A DNA stretch of 64,000 bases from an uncultured Moraxella sp. (GCA_943908425.1 CALTTC010000003.1:62001-126000), one strand, 5' to 3'. Numbered from the stretch's first letter, positions 1-9,274 are shown. The notes: generated by a model not told the origin, from the sequence alone. Made by a program: numbers and translations.

Positions 1-134
1 AAGCCAACCCATTTTAAGCTAATCCACTGTATCTTATGACAATGGTAATGGGTAAGCGACTGGTAGTTTTGTGAAGGCTTAATGCTACCACTTAGCTTTT
101 TAAGTGCTATTCGCTATCTTTTGGCGTACTGTCT
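1..134. other. window edge, no gene seen
   Basis: Short stretch downstream of the minus-strand ygfB stop. I see no start codon with a ribosome binding site on either strand. In pseudomonads pepP often follows ygfB, but nothing here resembles it, at least in this fragment. Confidence 0.5.
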
Positions 135-773
135 TTAATCACTTTCACTGGCGGTTTTGCGTCCCATTGCCAAGCCCTTAATAATAGCAAGCTCTTGAAC
201 GGGCTTTTTTTGACGGCGGGCGAACATCGCAGGCACAAGTCTTGCAAATTCATACAATTCAAAATACTGCGTCTCTTGCTCATCATCTAAATTTGCTGGC
301 ATTTGCGCCTCATCAGTAAAATCTAGCGCCGTCTCTTCGCCGACATCGCTTGGCAAACGCACGCTGGCAACTTTTGCCAAATCGCTCAACGCTTGGCGCT
401 CATCAGCTTGCAAATAAGTATCCGCCACGCCAATGCCACTAATAAATCCGCCCGCCCAATCCTTTAATGCCAACACCCGTAAATCCAGCGCCCAATCATC
501 CTCAGGCACAAGCGGGGCAAACTCTAACGCATCATCGCTATCACTGACCGCAAAGGCGACATCCTCACCGTATTGGGTCAAAAGCGCCAAGGCTTGCGCG
601 CTAGGTATGGCAAAGCTTAGCTCGTGCAAAAGCTGTTGCCACTCCGCCTCGGTCGGTGCTTGTGCCACACAGACAATGCCAGTTAGCATACCGTGCAGCT
701 CACTTACCGAAATATCCGTCCAATCCGCAAAAGCGCTTTGCCAGTCGTCAAATTCGCTGTTATATTCGTGCAT
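135..773 (-). CDS. ygfB: UPF0149 / YgfB-YecA family protein
   Basis: 212-residue acidic, soluble protein of the UPF0149 (YgfB/YecA) family. The family has a helical fold; its molecular role is poorly defined. Recognisable features are the early W-x-x-x-F region, a central acidic segment and the G-F-I-S-G-I-G motif near residue 110, followed by a C-terminal E-L-Y-E-F-A-R region typical of the family. The ATG at 773 has an AAGG about 9 bases upstream. It is divergent from the coiled-coil gene at 844 and zapA, the same neighbourhood as in Pseudomonas, where ygfB flanks the zapA cluster. The C-terminus lacks the SEC-C metal-binding tail of YecA, so YgfB is the better name. Confidence 0.8.
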   Translation of the reverse strand: MHEYNSEFDDWQSAFADWTDISVSELHGMLTGIVCVAQAPTEAEWQQLLHELSFAIPSAQALALLTQYGEDVAFAVSDSDDALEFAPLVPEDDWALDLRVLALKDWAGGFISGIGVADTYLQADERQALSDLAKVASVRLPSDVGEETALDFTDEAQMPANLDDEQETQYFELYEFARLVPAMFARRQKKPVQELAIIKGLAMGRKTASESD

Positions 774-843
774 TTTTGTTGCCTTTTTGGTTTATTTTCT
801 ATAGATTTAATGATATCATCTTTTTTATTTTTTGGGGCAACTT

Positions 844-1212
844 ATGCTAGAAAAATTACAAACCCTTGAAGCACAAATTCAGACGCTTACCCAAAATTAC
901 CACGTCGCCTTGACCGACCTTGCCAACCTTAAAAATAAACCCAATAACGATGCCAAAAACGAAGCAACGATTTTGGCATTAGGGCAAAAGCTCACTCAAG
1001 CCCAAGACGATTGCAAGACTTTAACCACCCAAGTACAAAACTTAACCAAACAGCTAGATGCCAGCCTTGCCGATATTGACAGCTTGCAAGCCGACAATGC
1101 CAATCTTAGCGAGATGGTAACTGCCCTACAAGAAAAAAACCGCCTTGCCATTGAACGCGCCGAACTCGTGAAAGACTGGCTTGTCAATATTGATAACGCC
1201 CGCAGCGAATAA
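844..1212 (+). CDS. small coiled-coil protein upstream of zapA (TIGR02449-like)
   Basis: A 122-residue, almost wholly helical protein rich in Leu, Gln, Asn and Asp. Heptad-like spacing of hydrophobic residues runs nearly throughout, so a long coiled coil is expected. A short coiled-coil protein of this kind (TIGR02449 family) sits just upstream of zapA in many gammaproteobacteria, and a role with the division apparatus is inferred from that position only. I chose ATG 844 rather than an in-frame TTG at 832 because GGGGCAA lies at good spacing before it. At 122 residues it is longer than the roughly 70 usual for the family. The stop is 21 bases before zapA, so the two are probably cotranscribed. 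Confidence 0.65.
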   Translation: MLEKLQTLEAQIQTLTQNYHVALTDLANLKNKPNNDAKNEATILALGQKLTQAQDDCKTLTTQVQNLTKQLDASLADIDSLQADNANLSEMVTALQEKNRLAIERAELVKDWLVNIDNARSE

Positions 1213-1233
1213 CCCATCATCAAAGGAATAATA

Positions 1234-1854
1234 ATGACTGAAAAAATGCACCCTGCCCTTGCCGCCTTACATATCGCTAACCAACAAAAGGAGCAACGTG
1301 ACCAACGTGAACAAGCCAGCAAAACCAAAATTAATCCCGCTTATCTAAACTTAAAGGGCGAGGAGTTGGGCAATAGAGAGACGACAAACAAACCCAATCA
1401 AACCAACGAAACCACCGCCCAGCAGTCCATCAATATTACCCGCAGCCAGTCCGCCACGCCTGCCAAGCCAGCCATCTCACAAAAATTGCAACTAGGCAAC
1501 AACACTGTCGCCCAACAAAAACTACTCAATAAACAAGACAACACCAGCACGTCAAGCACTTTAACGCGTGTAGATATTAGCATTGCTGGCACTTCTTATC
1601 GCATCAACTGCCCACGCGAGCATACGAGTACCTTACAAGAACATAGCGAGCGCCTGAATAAAGCCTTGCGTGATATTCGTAGTAATTTTGGCAACAAAAA
1701 TCCAAGTAACGAGGAGCTACTCGTCTTGCACTGCCTTGCCTTATATGATGAGCTACATACCGCCCATTCCCTGCAAGAAAAACAGCGTAATAATGACGTA
1801 AAAGCCGAAGCACTCATTGAACGGCTTATCAAGCAGACTAAAGAAGTCCTATAA
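1234..1854 (+). CDS. zapA: cell division protein ZapA, with long N-terminal extension
   Basis: ZapA binds FtsZ and promotes bundling and Z-ring assembly in the cytoplasm. The ZapA domain is the C-terminal part (about residues 112-206). It opens with a strand containing V-D-I-S-I-A-G-T-S-Y, followed by C-P-R-E-H, then the long dimerisation helix. Canonical ZapA is about 100 residues; this one has 206. The first roughly 110 residues are polar, rich in Gln, Asn, Lys and Thr, and look disordered. Start ATG 1234 follows AAAGGA. The call rests on the domain plus position after the coiled-coil gene. The usual ssrS/fau neighbours are absent: a convergent membrane protein gene begins 8 bases past the stop. 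Confidence 0.8.
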   Translation: MTEKMHPALAALHIANQQKEQRDQREQASKTKINPAYLNLKGEELGNRETTNKPNQTNETTAQQSINITRSQSATPAKPAISQKLQLGNNTVAQQKLLNKQDNTSTSSTLTRVDISIAGTSYRINCPREHTSTLQEHSERLNKALRDIRSNFGNKNPSNEELLVLHCLALYDELHTAHSLQEKQRNNDVKAEALIERLIKQTKEVL

Positions 1855-1861
1855 AAAAGTT

Positions 1862-2272
1862 TTACAGACGGTGCTGTGCGGGTAATTTTTTGATAAAATA
1901 CAATAACAACCCAAGCAGCCACCCAAGCAAAATAAATTCCAAAACCGCCACCATGATAACCACAGTCGGCGCTTGCTGATAGCTATCATTTAATAAGCCA
2001 CTGCCCACCGTTGCCAAATATATAAGTAGCACCAGCGCCACCCAAATCAGGCGCTCGGCGTTTTTGCCGTGCCACAAGCTACGCACACACAACAAAGCCG
2101 GCAATAAAAGAACCAACTGCCAGCCCCAAAATGTCCACGATAATTGCTTGACAACAAAACCCATCACCAAGGGCATAGCAAGTAAGCGCCACAACAGCCA
2201 AATGATCAAGCTGTATTTAACTTTGTGATGAAGCTTTGCTAAGTGGGTGGGTGAGGGGGAGGAAACAGCCAC
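1862..2272 (-). CDS. DUF2069-like inner membrane protein
   Basis: A 136-residue hydrophobic protein with about four membrane helices (around residues 20-42, 50-65, 76-92 and 105-128) and short charged loops. Size and helix pattern fit the DUF2069 family of small inner membrane proteins, whose function is unknown. It converges on zapA, with stops 8 bases apart, and is divergent from yihY. The first codon is uncertain: the longest reading begins at GTG 2272 without a clear ribosome binding site, and the next in-frame ATG would remove the first membrane helix. Confidence 0.55.
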   Translation of the reverse strand: MAVSSPSPTHLAKLHHKVKYSLIIWLLWRLLAMPLVMGFVVKQLSWTFWGWQLVLLLPALLCVRSLWHGKNAERLIWVALVLLIYLATVGSGLLNDSYQQAPTVVIMVAVLEFILLGWLLGLLLYFIKKLPAQHRL

Positions 2273-2405
2273 AGCGATATTACCGACAGGAATTTGTCGC
2301 CATTATACCCAATTTGCAAAAAACTTACGAAACTTTTACGCTTATCTTTTGTTTTCATAGCAAAAGTTTGTTAAAATCTCCCAATTTACTTTCGCTGAAA
2401 ACGAT

Positions 2406-3932
2406 ATGGACACTCTTTTAAACAAATTGCCGTTTGCGCACCACAGCTGGTTTATGTATTTACGCATGCTTGTGCGCCATTTTTTGGAAGACAACTGCAC
2501 CCAAAAGGCAGCAAGTTTGACTTATACCACACTCTTATCGCTTGTGCCAATGATTGCCATTGTGCTCGTGATTTTCTCTACCGTGCCAGCGCTAGAAAAC
2601 GCGCGTGAGCAAGTACAGCAAGCCATCTATAGCAATTTGTTGCCGTCATCAAGCCGACAAGTCAGCGAATACATCAACAATTTTGCACAAAATTACGCCA
2701 AATTTACCTTTGTGGGTATTAGTGTCTTATTGTTCACCACCGTTACTACTCTTATCACCATTGAAACCGCCTTTAATCAAATCTGGCGCGTGGAAGAACA
2801 AACAGGCGGGGTCAAGAGTACCTTGCGTTATGTCGCCATGGTGATTGGCATTCCGCTGATTTTGGGCGTGGCGTTTATTGCCTCGAGCGCCATTCAAAGT
2901 GCAGATTTTTTGAATCGGCAAATCGGTGGCTACGGCATGAACTGGGCGATATGGGGACAAGTTTTATCGTTTATTATCACCTGTGGTGGCTTTATTGCCA
3001 TGTATTGGTTTATCCCTAAAGTGCAAGTGCCACTAAAAAATGCCGCCATCGCGGGGATTATTATTGCCATTTTATTTGAACTCGTGAAGCGGTTTTTCGG
3101 GTTGGCAATTACCAATTTTACAAGCTATGAAGCCATTTATGGGGCATTTGCCGCCTTGCCAATTTTCTTGTTGTGGCTGTATATTTCGTGGAATTTGATT
3201 TTGATTGGTGTGGAGATTAGCTACACCTTAACCATCTTTGATACCGATGAAGTGCCGGTGCGCCACCCCATGCTTAGCTTGCTTGACATGCTAAATCTTA
3301 TCTACAAAAACTACAAAGAAGATAAAGGTACAAGCGAAGCAGAATTGCGCGAGGTATTAGGACGTAAAGAGCTACCCAAATGGCACACCTACATCTCACA
3401 TTTGATTGAAAATGGACTCATCACCCAAACCGACAAAGCCGAATACACCCTAAAAACCAACCTTAACACCATCAACCTATGGCAATTTTATAAAACTTTG
3501 CCCTACCCCCTACCAATCAAAGAAGAGCTTATCCAATTAAAAGAAGTGGATTACGATCCGTGGTATGTGGAGATTTATCAGCAGTTAAAAACCGTGGAAA
3601 CCACCACTCGCCAAAGTCTTAATATGCCCTTAGCGCACTTATTTGAGACAGCGCCCTTGCGCCCCAAACGCGAGGTGATGGCAATGGCAAGTAACGAGCA
3701 CGCAAGTGACGCGCGTATGGACGGTGTGTACAATAATGATGCAAGCTTTGATAAAGCCGCACGCAAAACCGAAACCACAAGCGATAACGACAGCGAGCTA
3801 TTAATTCCTGATGGCGAGGCGGCATTTACCGCTGGCACGTTTGGCAAGATTGCTCGCTTAACCAAAAAAGCGCGCCACTTTATTGGACGTGGACGTGGAG
3901 CGCTTGAGGACGTGAAGCGTAATTTTAGGTAG
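2406..3932 (+). CDS. yihY: YihY family inner membrane protein (UPF0761)
   Basis: Polytopic protein of the YihY/BrkB family, historically and wrongly labelled ribonuclease BN. The first 285 residues hold the family core: an early K-A-A-S-L-T-Y-T-T-L-L-S-L-V-P motif near residue 37, about six membrane helices, and the Y-G-A-F-A-A-L-P-I-F-L-L-W-L-Y segment near residue 245. The remaining 220 residues are cytoplasmic and hydrophilic: a region like a winged helix (about 290-360), then a polar low-complexity tail with a basic end (R-G-R-G). E. coli YihY has 290 residues; the longer form is common in pseudomonads and relatives. ATG 2406 is the only good start. Cellular role unknown. Confidence 0.8.
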   Translation: MDTLLNKLPFAHHSWFMYLRMLVRHFLEDNCTQKAASLTYTTLLSLVPMIAIVLVIFSTVPALENAREQVQQAIYSNLLPSSSRQVSEYINNFAQNYAKFTFVGISVLLFTTVTTLITIETAFNQIWRVEEQTGGVKSTLRYVAMVIGIPLILGVAFIASSAIQSADFLNRQIGGYGMNWAIWGQVLSFIITCGGFIAMYWFIPKVQVPLKNAAIAGIIIAILFELVKRFFGLAITNFTSYEAIYGAFAALPIFLLWLYISWNLILIGVEISYTLTIFDTDEVPVRHPMLSLLDMLNLIYKNYKEDKGTSEAELREVLGRKELPKWHTYISHLIENGLITQTDKAEYTLKTNLNTINLWQFYKTLPYPLPIKEELIQLKEVDYDPWYVEIYQQLKTVETTTRQSLNMPLAHLFETAPLRPKREVMAMASNEHASDARMDGVYNNDASFDKAARKTETTSDNDSELLIPDGEAAFTAGTFGKIARLTKKARHFIGRGRGALEDVKRNFR

Positions 3933-3945
3933 CACTAGCTTACCC

Positions 3946-3976
3946 AAAAAAGCCGTATGACAAAACGGCTTTTTTT
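3946..3976. terminator. bidirectional Rho-independent terminator
   Basis: AAAAAAGCCGT, an 8-base loop, then ACGGCTTTTTTT. The A-tract and T-tract flank both sides of the stem, so it can end both yihY (plus) and the PyrC' gene (minus), which overlaps it by two bases. Confidence 0.85.
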
Positions 3977-5141
3977 AGTCAAAGAAGACAGCAACTACCT
4001 TGCCTTGTAAGCGCTCACCCAAAAACGGCGTATTTTTACCTTGGGATAATAAAGTATCTTTGGTTACTTGCCACGTTTTATTAGGATCAACAACAATGGC
4101 ACCGCCTGTGCTTTGCCATAAGGCATCAATGCCGGCAATGGAAGCAGGATTGGTGGCGATTTTGGCAACCAACTGCTCGGCACTCAGCACGCCATCTGCC
4201 ACAAGCTTACAGCCCAACGCCATAAAAGTGTCAAAGGCGCTAATGCCGGGTATCGCTTCGGCAAATGGGGCAAATTTATCCCTTAATGACAACGGCGTAT
4301 GATGACTACAAATTGCATCAATCGTGCCATCTTGCAAGCCTGCAAGCAAGGCTTGACGGTCTTGCTCACTGCGTAATGGCGGCAAAACATAGGCATTAGT
4401 ATCAAAACCAATGAGCGCATTCTCGGTCAAATGTAGCTGGTGCATTGCCACATCACAAGTCACGTTAAGCCCTTCGGTCTTTGCCTCGCGGATTAGTTGC
4501 ACCGAATTTTGGCAAGACAATTGGCTAAAATGCGCGCGTACATTGGTATGTTTAATCAGTAGCAACTGCTTGGCAATGGCGGCGGTTTCGGCAACGCTAG
4601 CAATGGCAGGTAATCCCTGATAAGTAGCGATAAAACCATCGTGCGCCACACCCGCCTTGGCTAAGGCAGATTCATTGGGATAAAAAAACACCGGTATTGC
4701 AAAATTAGCCGCGTATTCCAAAGCGCGCAATAACACATCGTCATTTGCCATATCAGCACGTGCATTACTTACCGCTATCGCCCCTGCCTGTTGTAATGCC
4801 AACATATCAGCCGGCGCTGTCCCTGCCAGTTCTGCGGTCATCGCCCCAAGAGCGTGCACAAACACACCCTGCGCCCGCGCCTTGCTCTGTAATTCTTGAA
4901 TTGCCGAGCAATTATCCAAAACTTCTGGGCTATCTGGCGGCACCACCAAATGTAAAAACCCATTTTGCCGTGCCGCATGACTTTCGCTGGCAAAGGCATT
5001 GGCAAGTGTGCCATAGGGTATTGCGCACAAATCCACGAGTGGTGGTAATAGCCAAAGCTTATCATCCGTCCCACAAAGTGCCTTTGCCTGCGCTACTAAC
5101 TTTGCTGTATCGCCACTAGATTTTGCTAAAAAATTTTGCAT
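3975..5141 (-). CDS. pyrC': non-catalytic dihydroorotase homologue (PyrC'/PyrX)
   Basis: 388-residue amidohydrolase-fold protein downstream of pyrB in the same direction (65-base gap). The metal-binding signature of active dihydroorotases, D-x-H-x-H after the first strand, reads V-D-L-C-A-I-P here (about residues 36-42), so both first-shell histidines are gone. The late D-H-A-P-H motif reads S-H-H-T-P-L. In Pseudomonas the equivalent inactive protein is needed structurally: it binds aspartate transcarbamoylase in a dodecameric complex. The same role is inferred. A real dihydroorotase must be encoded elsewhere. Start ATG 5141 follows AAGGAT. Confidence 0.85.
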   Translation of the reverse strand: MQNFLAKSSGDTAKLVAQAKALCGTDDKLWLLPPLVDLCAIPYGTLANAFASESHAARQNGFLHLVVPPDSPEVLDNCSAIQELQSKARAQGVFVHALGAMTAELAGTAPADMLALQQAGAIAVSNARADMANDDVLLRALEYAANFAIPVFFYPNESALAKAGVAHDGFIATYQGLPAIASVAETAAIAKQLLLIKHTNVRAHFSQLSCQNSVQLIREAKTEGLNVTCDVAMHQLHLTENALIGFDTNAYVLPPLRSEQDRQALLAGLQDGTIDAICSHHTPLSLRDKFAPFAEAIPGISAFDTFMALGCKLVADGVLSAEQLVAKIATNPASIAGIDALWQSTGGAIVVDPNKTWQVTKDTLLSQGKNTPFLGERLQGKVVAVFFD

Positions 5142-5206
5142 AGTTATCCTTTGTTATCTCTAATACCGCCCAAGCGTATCGGGGTTATCTGCCGTGCATA
5201 AATAGG

Positions 5207-6226
5207 CTAACTTGCCTGCCCAGCAATGGTCTCAGCAAGTATCGCCATGCGCACCGCAATGCCGTTATTAACTTGCTTTAAAATCACTGATTGCACCCCA
5301 TCGGCAACTTCTGAGGCAATTTCTACCCCACGATTGATCGGACCTGGGTGCATCACCAAAGCATCAGTTTTGGCAAGGGCGACACGGTCTTTGGTGAGTC
5401 CATACGCCTTAAAATATTCTTGCACCGAGGGCAACAGTGGCGAGCCAATACGCTCATTCTGGATACGCAAACCGATAATCACATCTACATCACGTAGCCC
5501 TTGCTCAATGTCGTTGTACACTTGTACATTGTAATCCGTCATCGCGCTTGGCAACAACGTTTTTGGGGCAATCACCCGAATATCAGGCACCCCTAAGCAC
5601 TGCAAAGCGGCGATATCAGAGCGTGCCACACGGCTGTGCTTAATATCACCAATAATCGCGACCGACAAGCGCTCAAACGGGCGTGGGCATTCACGGTAAA
5701 TGGTAAGCATATCCAGCATTGCTTGCGTGGGGTGGGCGTGCCAGCCATCGCCAGCGTTAATGACCGCCACGTTTGGCACGACCGCTTTTGCAATAAAATG
5801 CGCCACCCCCGACACGTTATGACGCACCACAAAAGCATCGGCACTCATCGCCTCTAGATTCCATAGCGTATCCGATAGACTCTCACCCTTACTTGTGCTG
5901 GATTTTGCAATATCAAGACTTACAACATCCGCCCCCAGTCGCTTGGCAGCGAGCTCAAAGGTGGTGCGTGTACGCGTGGAATTCTCAAAAAACAGATTCA
6001 CCACCGTATGCCCTGCCAACTCCTTAGTATGGACAATCTTGCCGTCTTGAATGTAGCTGTCAGCTTTATAAATAAGCTGCATGAGCTGTTCGCCTGACAA
6101 GCCCTCCACCCCAATAAAATGCTTTAGCGCCCCTGTCGTCAAGACTTGTGGTGCTACCATCGCTTGCGCTAGTAACGCTTGCCTTGCCGCGCCAGTTAGT
6201 GTTTGTTTCTCAAAAATTGTTGTCAT
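5207..6226 (-). CDS. pyrB: aspartate carbamoyltransferase catalytic chain
   Basis: Condenses carbamoyl phosphate and aspartate to N-carbamoyl-aspartate, the first committed step of UMP synthesis. 339 residues from ATG 6226, preceded by AAGGGGTGG; an in-frame GTG at 6232 lies inside that ribosome binding site. The carbamoyl-phosphate motif S-T-R-T-R-T-T-F-E is near residue 82, followed by the S-T-S-K-G-E-S loop. H-P-T-Q-A-M-L-D is near residue 163 and the M-H-P-G-P-I-N-R-G motif near residue 293. The N-terminal extension of about 25 residues is typical of the Pseudomonas-type enzyme that pairs with PyrC'. No pyrI is present. It heads the pyrB-pyrC' pair. Confidence 0.95.
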   Translation of the reverse strand: MTTIFEKQTLTGAARQALLAQAMVAPQVLTTGALKHFIGVEGLSGEQLMQLIYKADSYIQDGKIVHTKELAGHTVVNLFFENSTRTRTTFELAAKRLGADVVSLDIAKSSTSKGESLSDTLWNLEAMSADAFVVRHNVSGVAHFIAKAVVPNVAVINAGDGWHAHPTQAMLDMLTIYRECPRPFERLSVAIIGDIKHSRVARSDIAALQCLGVPDIRVIAPKTLLPSAMTDYNVQVYNDIEQGLRDVDVIIGLRIQNERIGSPLLPSVQEYFKAYGLTKDRVALAKTDALVMHPGPINRGVEIASEVADGVQSVILKQVNNGIAVRMAILAETIAGQAS

Positions 6227-6426
6227 TGCCACCCCTTGTTATCTGCACCCAATATTCACGAGCAAAAACATGAATACCCAGTTGCCGCAACCAAATTAGC
6301 CATTATTAGCGGATTTATTGTAGCGTATTTTACGCGGATTTTCTTAGCTTTTTTTGCTAAATTTTTCGCCTACAGTATGTTGATTCGTGGTAAAATTAGG
6401 CTTTTTATCATATATAGGTTGTCCAT

Positions 6427-7425
6427 ATGCTGATTGACGTTACCACCCTTGCCGACTATTTAGCAAAAAATGAGGCAAATGAAGCAGTCACTAGCACCCT
6501 ATTAACTATCGCTACTGTTGGCGGACAAATTAGCAACTTATTGCGCCGTGGGGCACTGGCGGATATTTTGGGCGATGCTGGCAAGGATAACGTGCAAGGG
6601 GAAGCCCAACAAAAACTTGATGTCATCGCTAACGACTTACTATTAAACGCACTGTGTGCGAACCGACACTGCGCTGGCGTGGCGAGCGAGGAGCTAGAGC
6701 ACAGTATTCCCGCCCACGCTGATGGTAGCTTGCTTGTCTTATTTGACCCTTTAGATGGCTCAAGCAACATTGCCATTAATATGAGTGTTGGGACAATTTT
6801 TTCTATCTTGCCGCACCATAAGTCAGGACAAGCGACACAAGATGAGGATTTTTTACAAGCAGGTACCGCCCAGTTAGCGGCAGGCTACCTATTATACGGT
6901 AGCTCCACCATGCTGTCTTTGACGCTAGGTAATGGCGTGGCAATGTTTACCCTTGACCCAACGCTTGGGCAATTTGTGCAAATCCGTGATAATGTTCAAA
7001 TCGCCGCCGATACCGCCGAATTTGCCATCAATGCCTCCAACGAACGCTACTGGCTACCGCCCATGCAGCGCTACATTCGCGAGCTTGTAGCGGGTGATAC
7101 CGGCGTACGCGCCAAAGATTATAACATGCGCTGGATTGCCGCCATGGTCGGTGACATTCACCGTATTTTGTGCCGTGGCGGTATATTTACCTATCCCTTT
7201 GATACCAAATTCGCCAATAAAGCCGGCAAGTTACGCCTCATGTATGAAGCCAATCCCATGAGCTTTATCATTGAACAAGCCGGCGGCGCAAGCACCGATG
7301 CTGTCACGCGCATTATGGATATCACGCCAACCCACATTCATCAGCGCGTACCGGTCGTCCTTGGCGCAAAAAACGAGGTAGCGTACGTTAAAGCACTACA
7401 CGAAGCGTTTAGCGAAGATAAATAA
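6427..7425 (+). CDS. fbp: fructose-1,6-bisphosphatase class I
   Basis: Hydrolyses fructose 1,6-bisphosphate to fructose 6-phosphate, the committed step of gluconeogenesis. 332 residues, standard for the class. The metal-binding D-P-L-D-G-S-S-N-I motif is at about residues 107-115, E-E-L is near 78, the N-E-R-Y-W region near 202, and the G-G-I-F-T-Y-P substrate region near 249. ATG 6427 is the natural start, divergent from pyrB across 200 bases. The gene reads intact and ordinary. Confidence 0.95.
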   Translation: MLIDVTTLADYLAKNEANEAVTSTLLTIATVGGQISNLLRRGALADILGDAGKDNVQGEAQQKLDVIANDLLLNALCANRHCAGVASEELEHSIPAHADGSLLVLFDPLDGSSNIAINMSVGTIFSILPHHKSGQATQDEDFLQAGTAQLAAGYLLYGSSTMLSLTLGNGVAMFTLDPTLGQFVQIRDNVQIAADTAEFAINASNERYWLPPMQRYIRELVAGDTGVRAKDYNMRWIAAMVGDIHRILCRGGIFTYPFDTKFANKAGKLRLMYEANPMSFIIEQAGGASTDAVTRIMDITPTHIHQRVPVVLGAKNEVAYVKALHEAFSEDK

Positions 7426-7457
7426 CTAGCACGCGCCATTATTTGCCAAGAGAGACT

Positions 7458-8228
7458 ATGCTCATCACCTCCAAAAACAACCCCAGCCTAAAGACACTAC
7501 AAGGGCTGCTTAGTGAATCTCGCCTACGCAAAAAACACCAGCAGACGGTATTAGAAGGTACGCATTTATTACAAAATTTACTAGCAAGTCATCTCACCCC
7601 CGTACAGGTCATTATTAGCGACAGTAGCCACACTTACCCAGAAATTGCCGAGCTACTTAGCGCACTCAAGGACACGCCTGTACTTACCGTGAGCGATGGT
7701 CTTTATAAACAGTTACGCACCCTAGGCACAAGTCTACCGATTATGGCAATCATCGACACGCCAATGCCTGCTATAGCGCCAGTGACTTCTGACTGTCTAA
7801 TAATTGATGGCGTACAGGACACTGGCAATCTTGGCACACTACTGCGCACCGCTGCTGCTACTGGTTTTCATAAAGTGCTTTGTACAACAACCACAGCATC
7901 GGCGTGGTCACCCAAAACACTGCGAGCGGGCATGGGCGCACATTTCTCCCTAACTATTTATGAACAGCTTGACGCAACAAGCATTTTGACAAACGTCAAA
8001 GTGCCACTATTTGCCACAAGCTCGCACGCTAAAGACACTATTTTTGCACATGATTTGCGCGCGCCACTTGCTTTGGTCATGGGTAATGAAGGACAAGGCG
8101 TCCAACCTGCACTTTTAACAGTCGCAACTACCATCGCTTTACCCCAGTTAGGACAAGAAAGCCTAAATGTGGCAGTAGCAGGCTCTATCTGCCTATATGA
8201 AGTTCTACGCCAACGCCATTATGCTTAG
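7458..8228 (+). CDS. TrmH/SpoU family RNA 2'-O-methyltransferase
   Basis: 256-residue SPOUT-class methyltransferase acting on rRNA or tRNA; the exact target nucleotide cannot be read from sequence. An N-terminal substrate-binding region (about 1-95) is followed by the SPOUT domain, with motif 1 D-x-x-x-D-x-G-N-L-G-T-L-L-R near residue 120, motif 2 N-E-G-Q-G near 210 and motif 3 S-L-N-V-A-V-A near 234. These form the knotted SAM site. I preferred ATG 7458 (AAGAGAG upstream) over an in-frame TTG at 7443. It lies 32 bases after fbp and may be cotranscribed. Confidence 0.85.
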   Translation: MLITSKNNPSLKTLQGLLSESRLRKKHQQTVLEGTHLLQNLLASHLTPVQVIISDSSHTYPEIAELLSALKDTPVLTVSDGLYKQLRTLGTSLPIMAIIDTPMPAIAPVTSDCLIIDGVQDTGNLGTLLRTAAATGFHKVLCTTTTASAWSPKTLRAGMGAHFSLTIYEQLDATSILTNVKVPLFATSSHAKDTIFAHDLRAPLALVMGNEGQGVQPALLTVATTIALPQLGQESLNVAVAGSICLYEVLRQRHYA

Positions 8229-8338
8229 CATAAAAAGCTTTGCGATCACGCGTATTTTTTGTGCATTTGCGTAACGCTGACTTGTATTTTTAATGAAATG
8301 ACTTACTATAGGCTTATTTGATTTGTAGGTTACTAAAA

Positions 8339-9232
8339 ATGATGCGTATTGGTTTATTTTTATTGACTAACCTTGCTGTAATACTCGTATTCGGCGTGGT
8401 CATGACCATTTTGTCAAAATTCTTTGGGATTGGTGGCGTACACGGTGCACAAGGACTCAATCTTACAGCGCTGGCTATTATGTGCTTTATTTATGGCATG
8501 GTAGGGTCGCTGATTTCATTATTTTTATCCAAATGGCTTGCCAAAAAATCTACCGGCACGCGCGTTATCACCACCCCAAATACCGCCGTTGAACAATGGC
8601 TATTAGACACCGTCGCCAAACAGGCAAAAAGTGTCAAAGTTGCCATGCCTGAAGTGGGTATTTTTAATAACCCCCAGCCCAACGCCTTCGCCACTGGCTG
8701 GAACAAAAATGCCGCACTCGTTGCCGTCTCCACAGGGCTACTAGAGACCATGAGCGCCGATGAAGTAGAAGCTGTGCTCGCCCACGAGATGGGGCATGTA
8801 GCGAATGGCGATATGGTTACCTTAGCGCTATTGCAAGGGGTAGTGAACGCCTTTGTTATGTTCTTTGCGCGGATTGTCGGCAGTTTTGTGGATAGAGCGG
8901 TATTTAAAAACAACGGCGATGCCCCAGGTCCTGGATACTATATTACAAGCCTAGTCATGGATATGTTGCTTGGCATATTAGCGACAGCTATTGTCATGTG
9001 GTTTTCACGCTATAGAGAGTTCCGCGCCGATGCCATGGGCGCGCGCCTTGCCGGGCGTGACAAGATGATTAGTGCACTAAATGCCCTACGCCCTACCCAA
9101 CACCAGCCAAGTCATATGCCCGAATCTATGAAAGCTTTTGCATTTTCTGCTGGTAAAGTCGCCAATCTGTTTCGCTCGCACCCACCTTTGGACGTTAGAA
9201 TTCAAGCCTTACAGCGCTTGAATGACAATTAA
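8339..9232 (+). CDS. htpX: membrane metalloprotease HtpX
   Basis: Zinc-dependent M48 protease of the inner membrane that degrades misfolded membrane proteins together with FtsH. 297 residues. Two N-terminal membrane helices (about 6-28 and 40-60), the catalytic H-E-M-G-H near residue 148, two further hydrophobic segments after it, and the downstream R-E-F-R-A-D-A motif supplying the third zinc ligand. Start ATG 8339 gives the family's usual M-M-R-I-G opening with AGGT upstream; an in-frame TTG at 8318 gives no better fit. A hairpin terminator follows. Confidence 0.95.
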   Translation: MMRIGLFLLTNLAVILVFGVVMTILSKFFGIGGVHGAQGLNLTALAIMCFIYGMVGSLISLFLSKWLAKKSTGTRVITTPNTAVEQWLLDTVAKQAKSVKVAMPEVGIFNNPQPNAFATGWNKNAALVAVSTGLLETMSADEVEAVLAHEMGHVANGDMVTLALLQGVVNAFVMFFARIVGSFVDRAVFKNNGDAPGPGYYITSLVMDMLLGILATAIVMWFSRYREFRADAMGARLAGRDKMISALNALRPTQHQPSHMPESMKAFAFSAGKVANLFRSHPPLDVRIQALQRLNDN

Positions 9233-9274
9233 CGCGTTAATCGGCTTTTATTTGCAATAACTCAAAATAAAATA

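Noticed and set aside
1855..1861. Search for 6S RNA (ssrS) after zapA
   Set aside because: Only 7 bases separate zapA from the convergent gene; there is no room for the RNA here.
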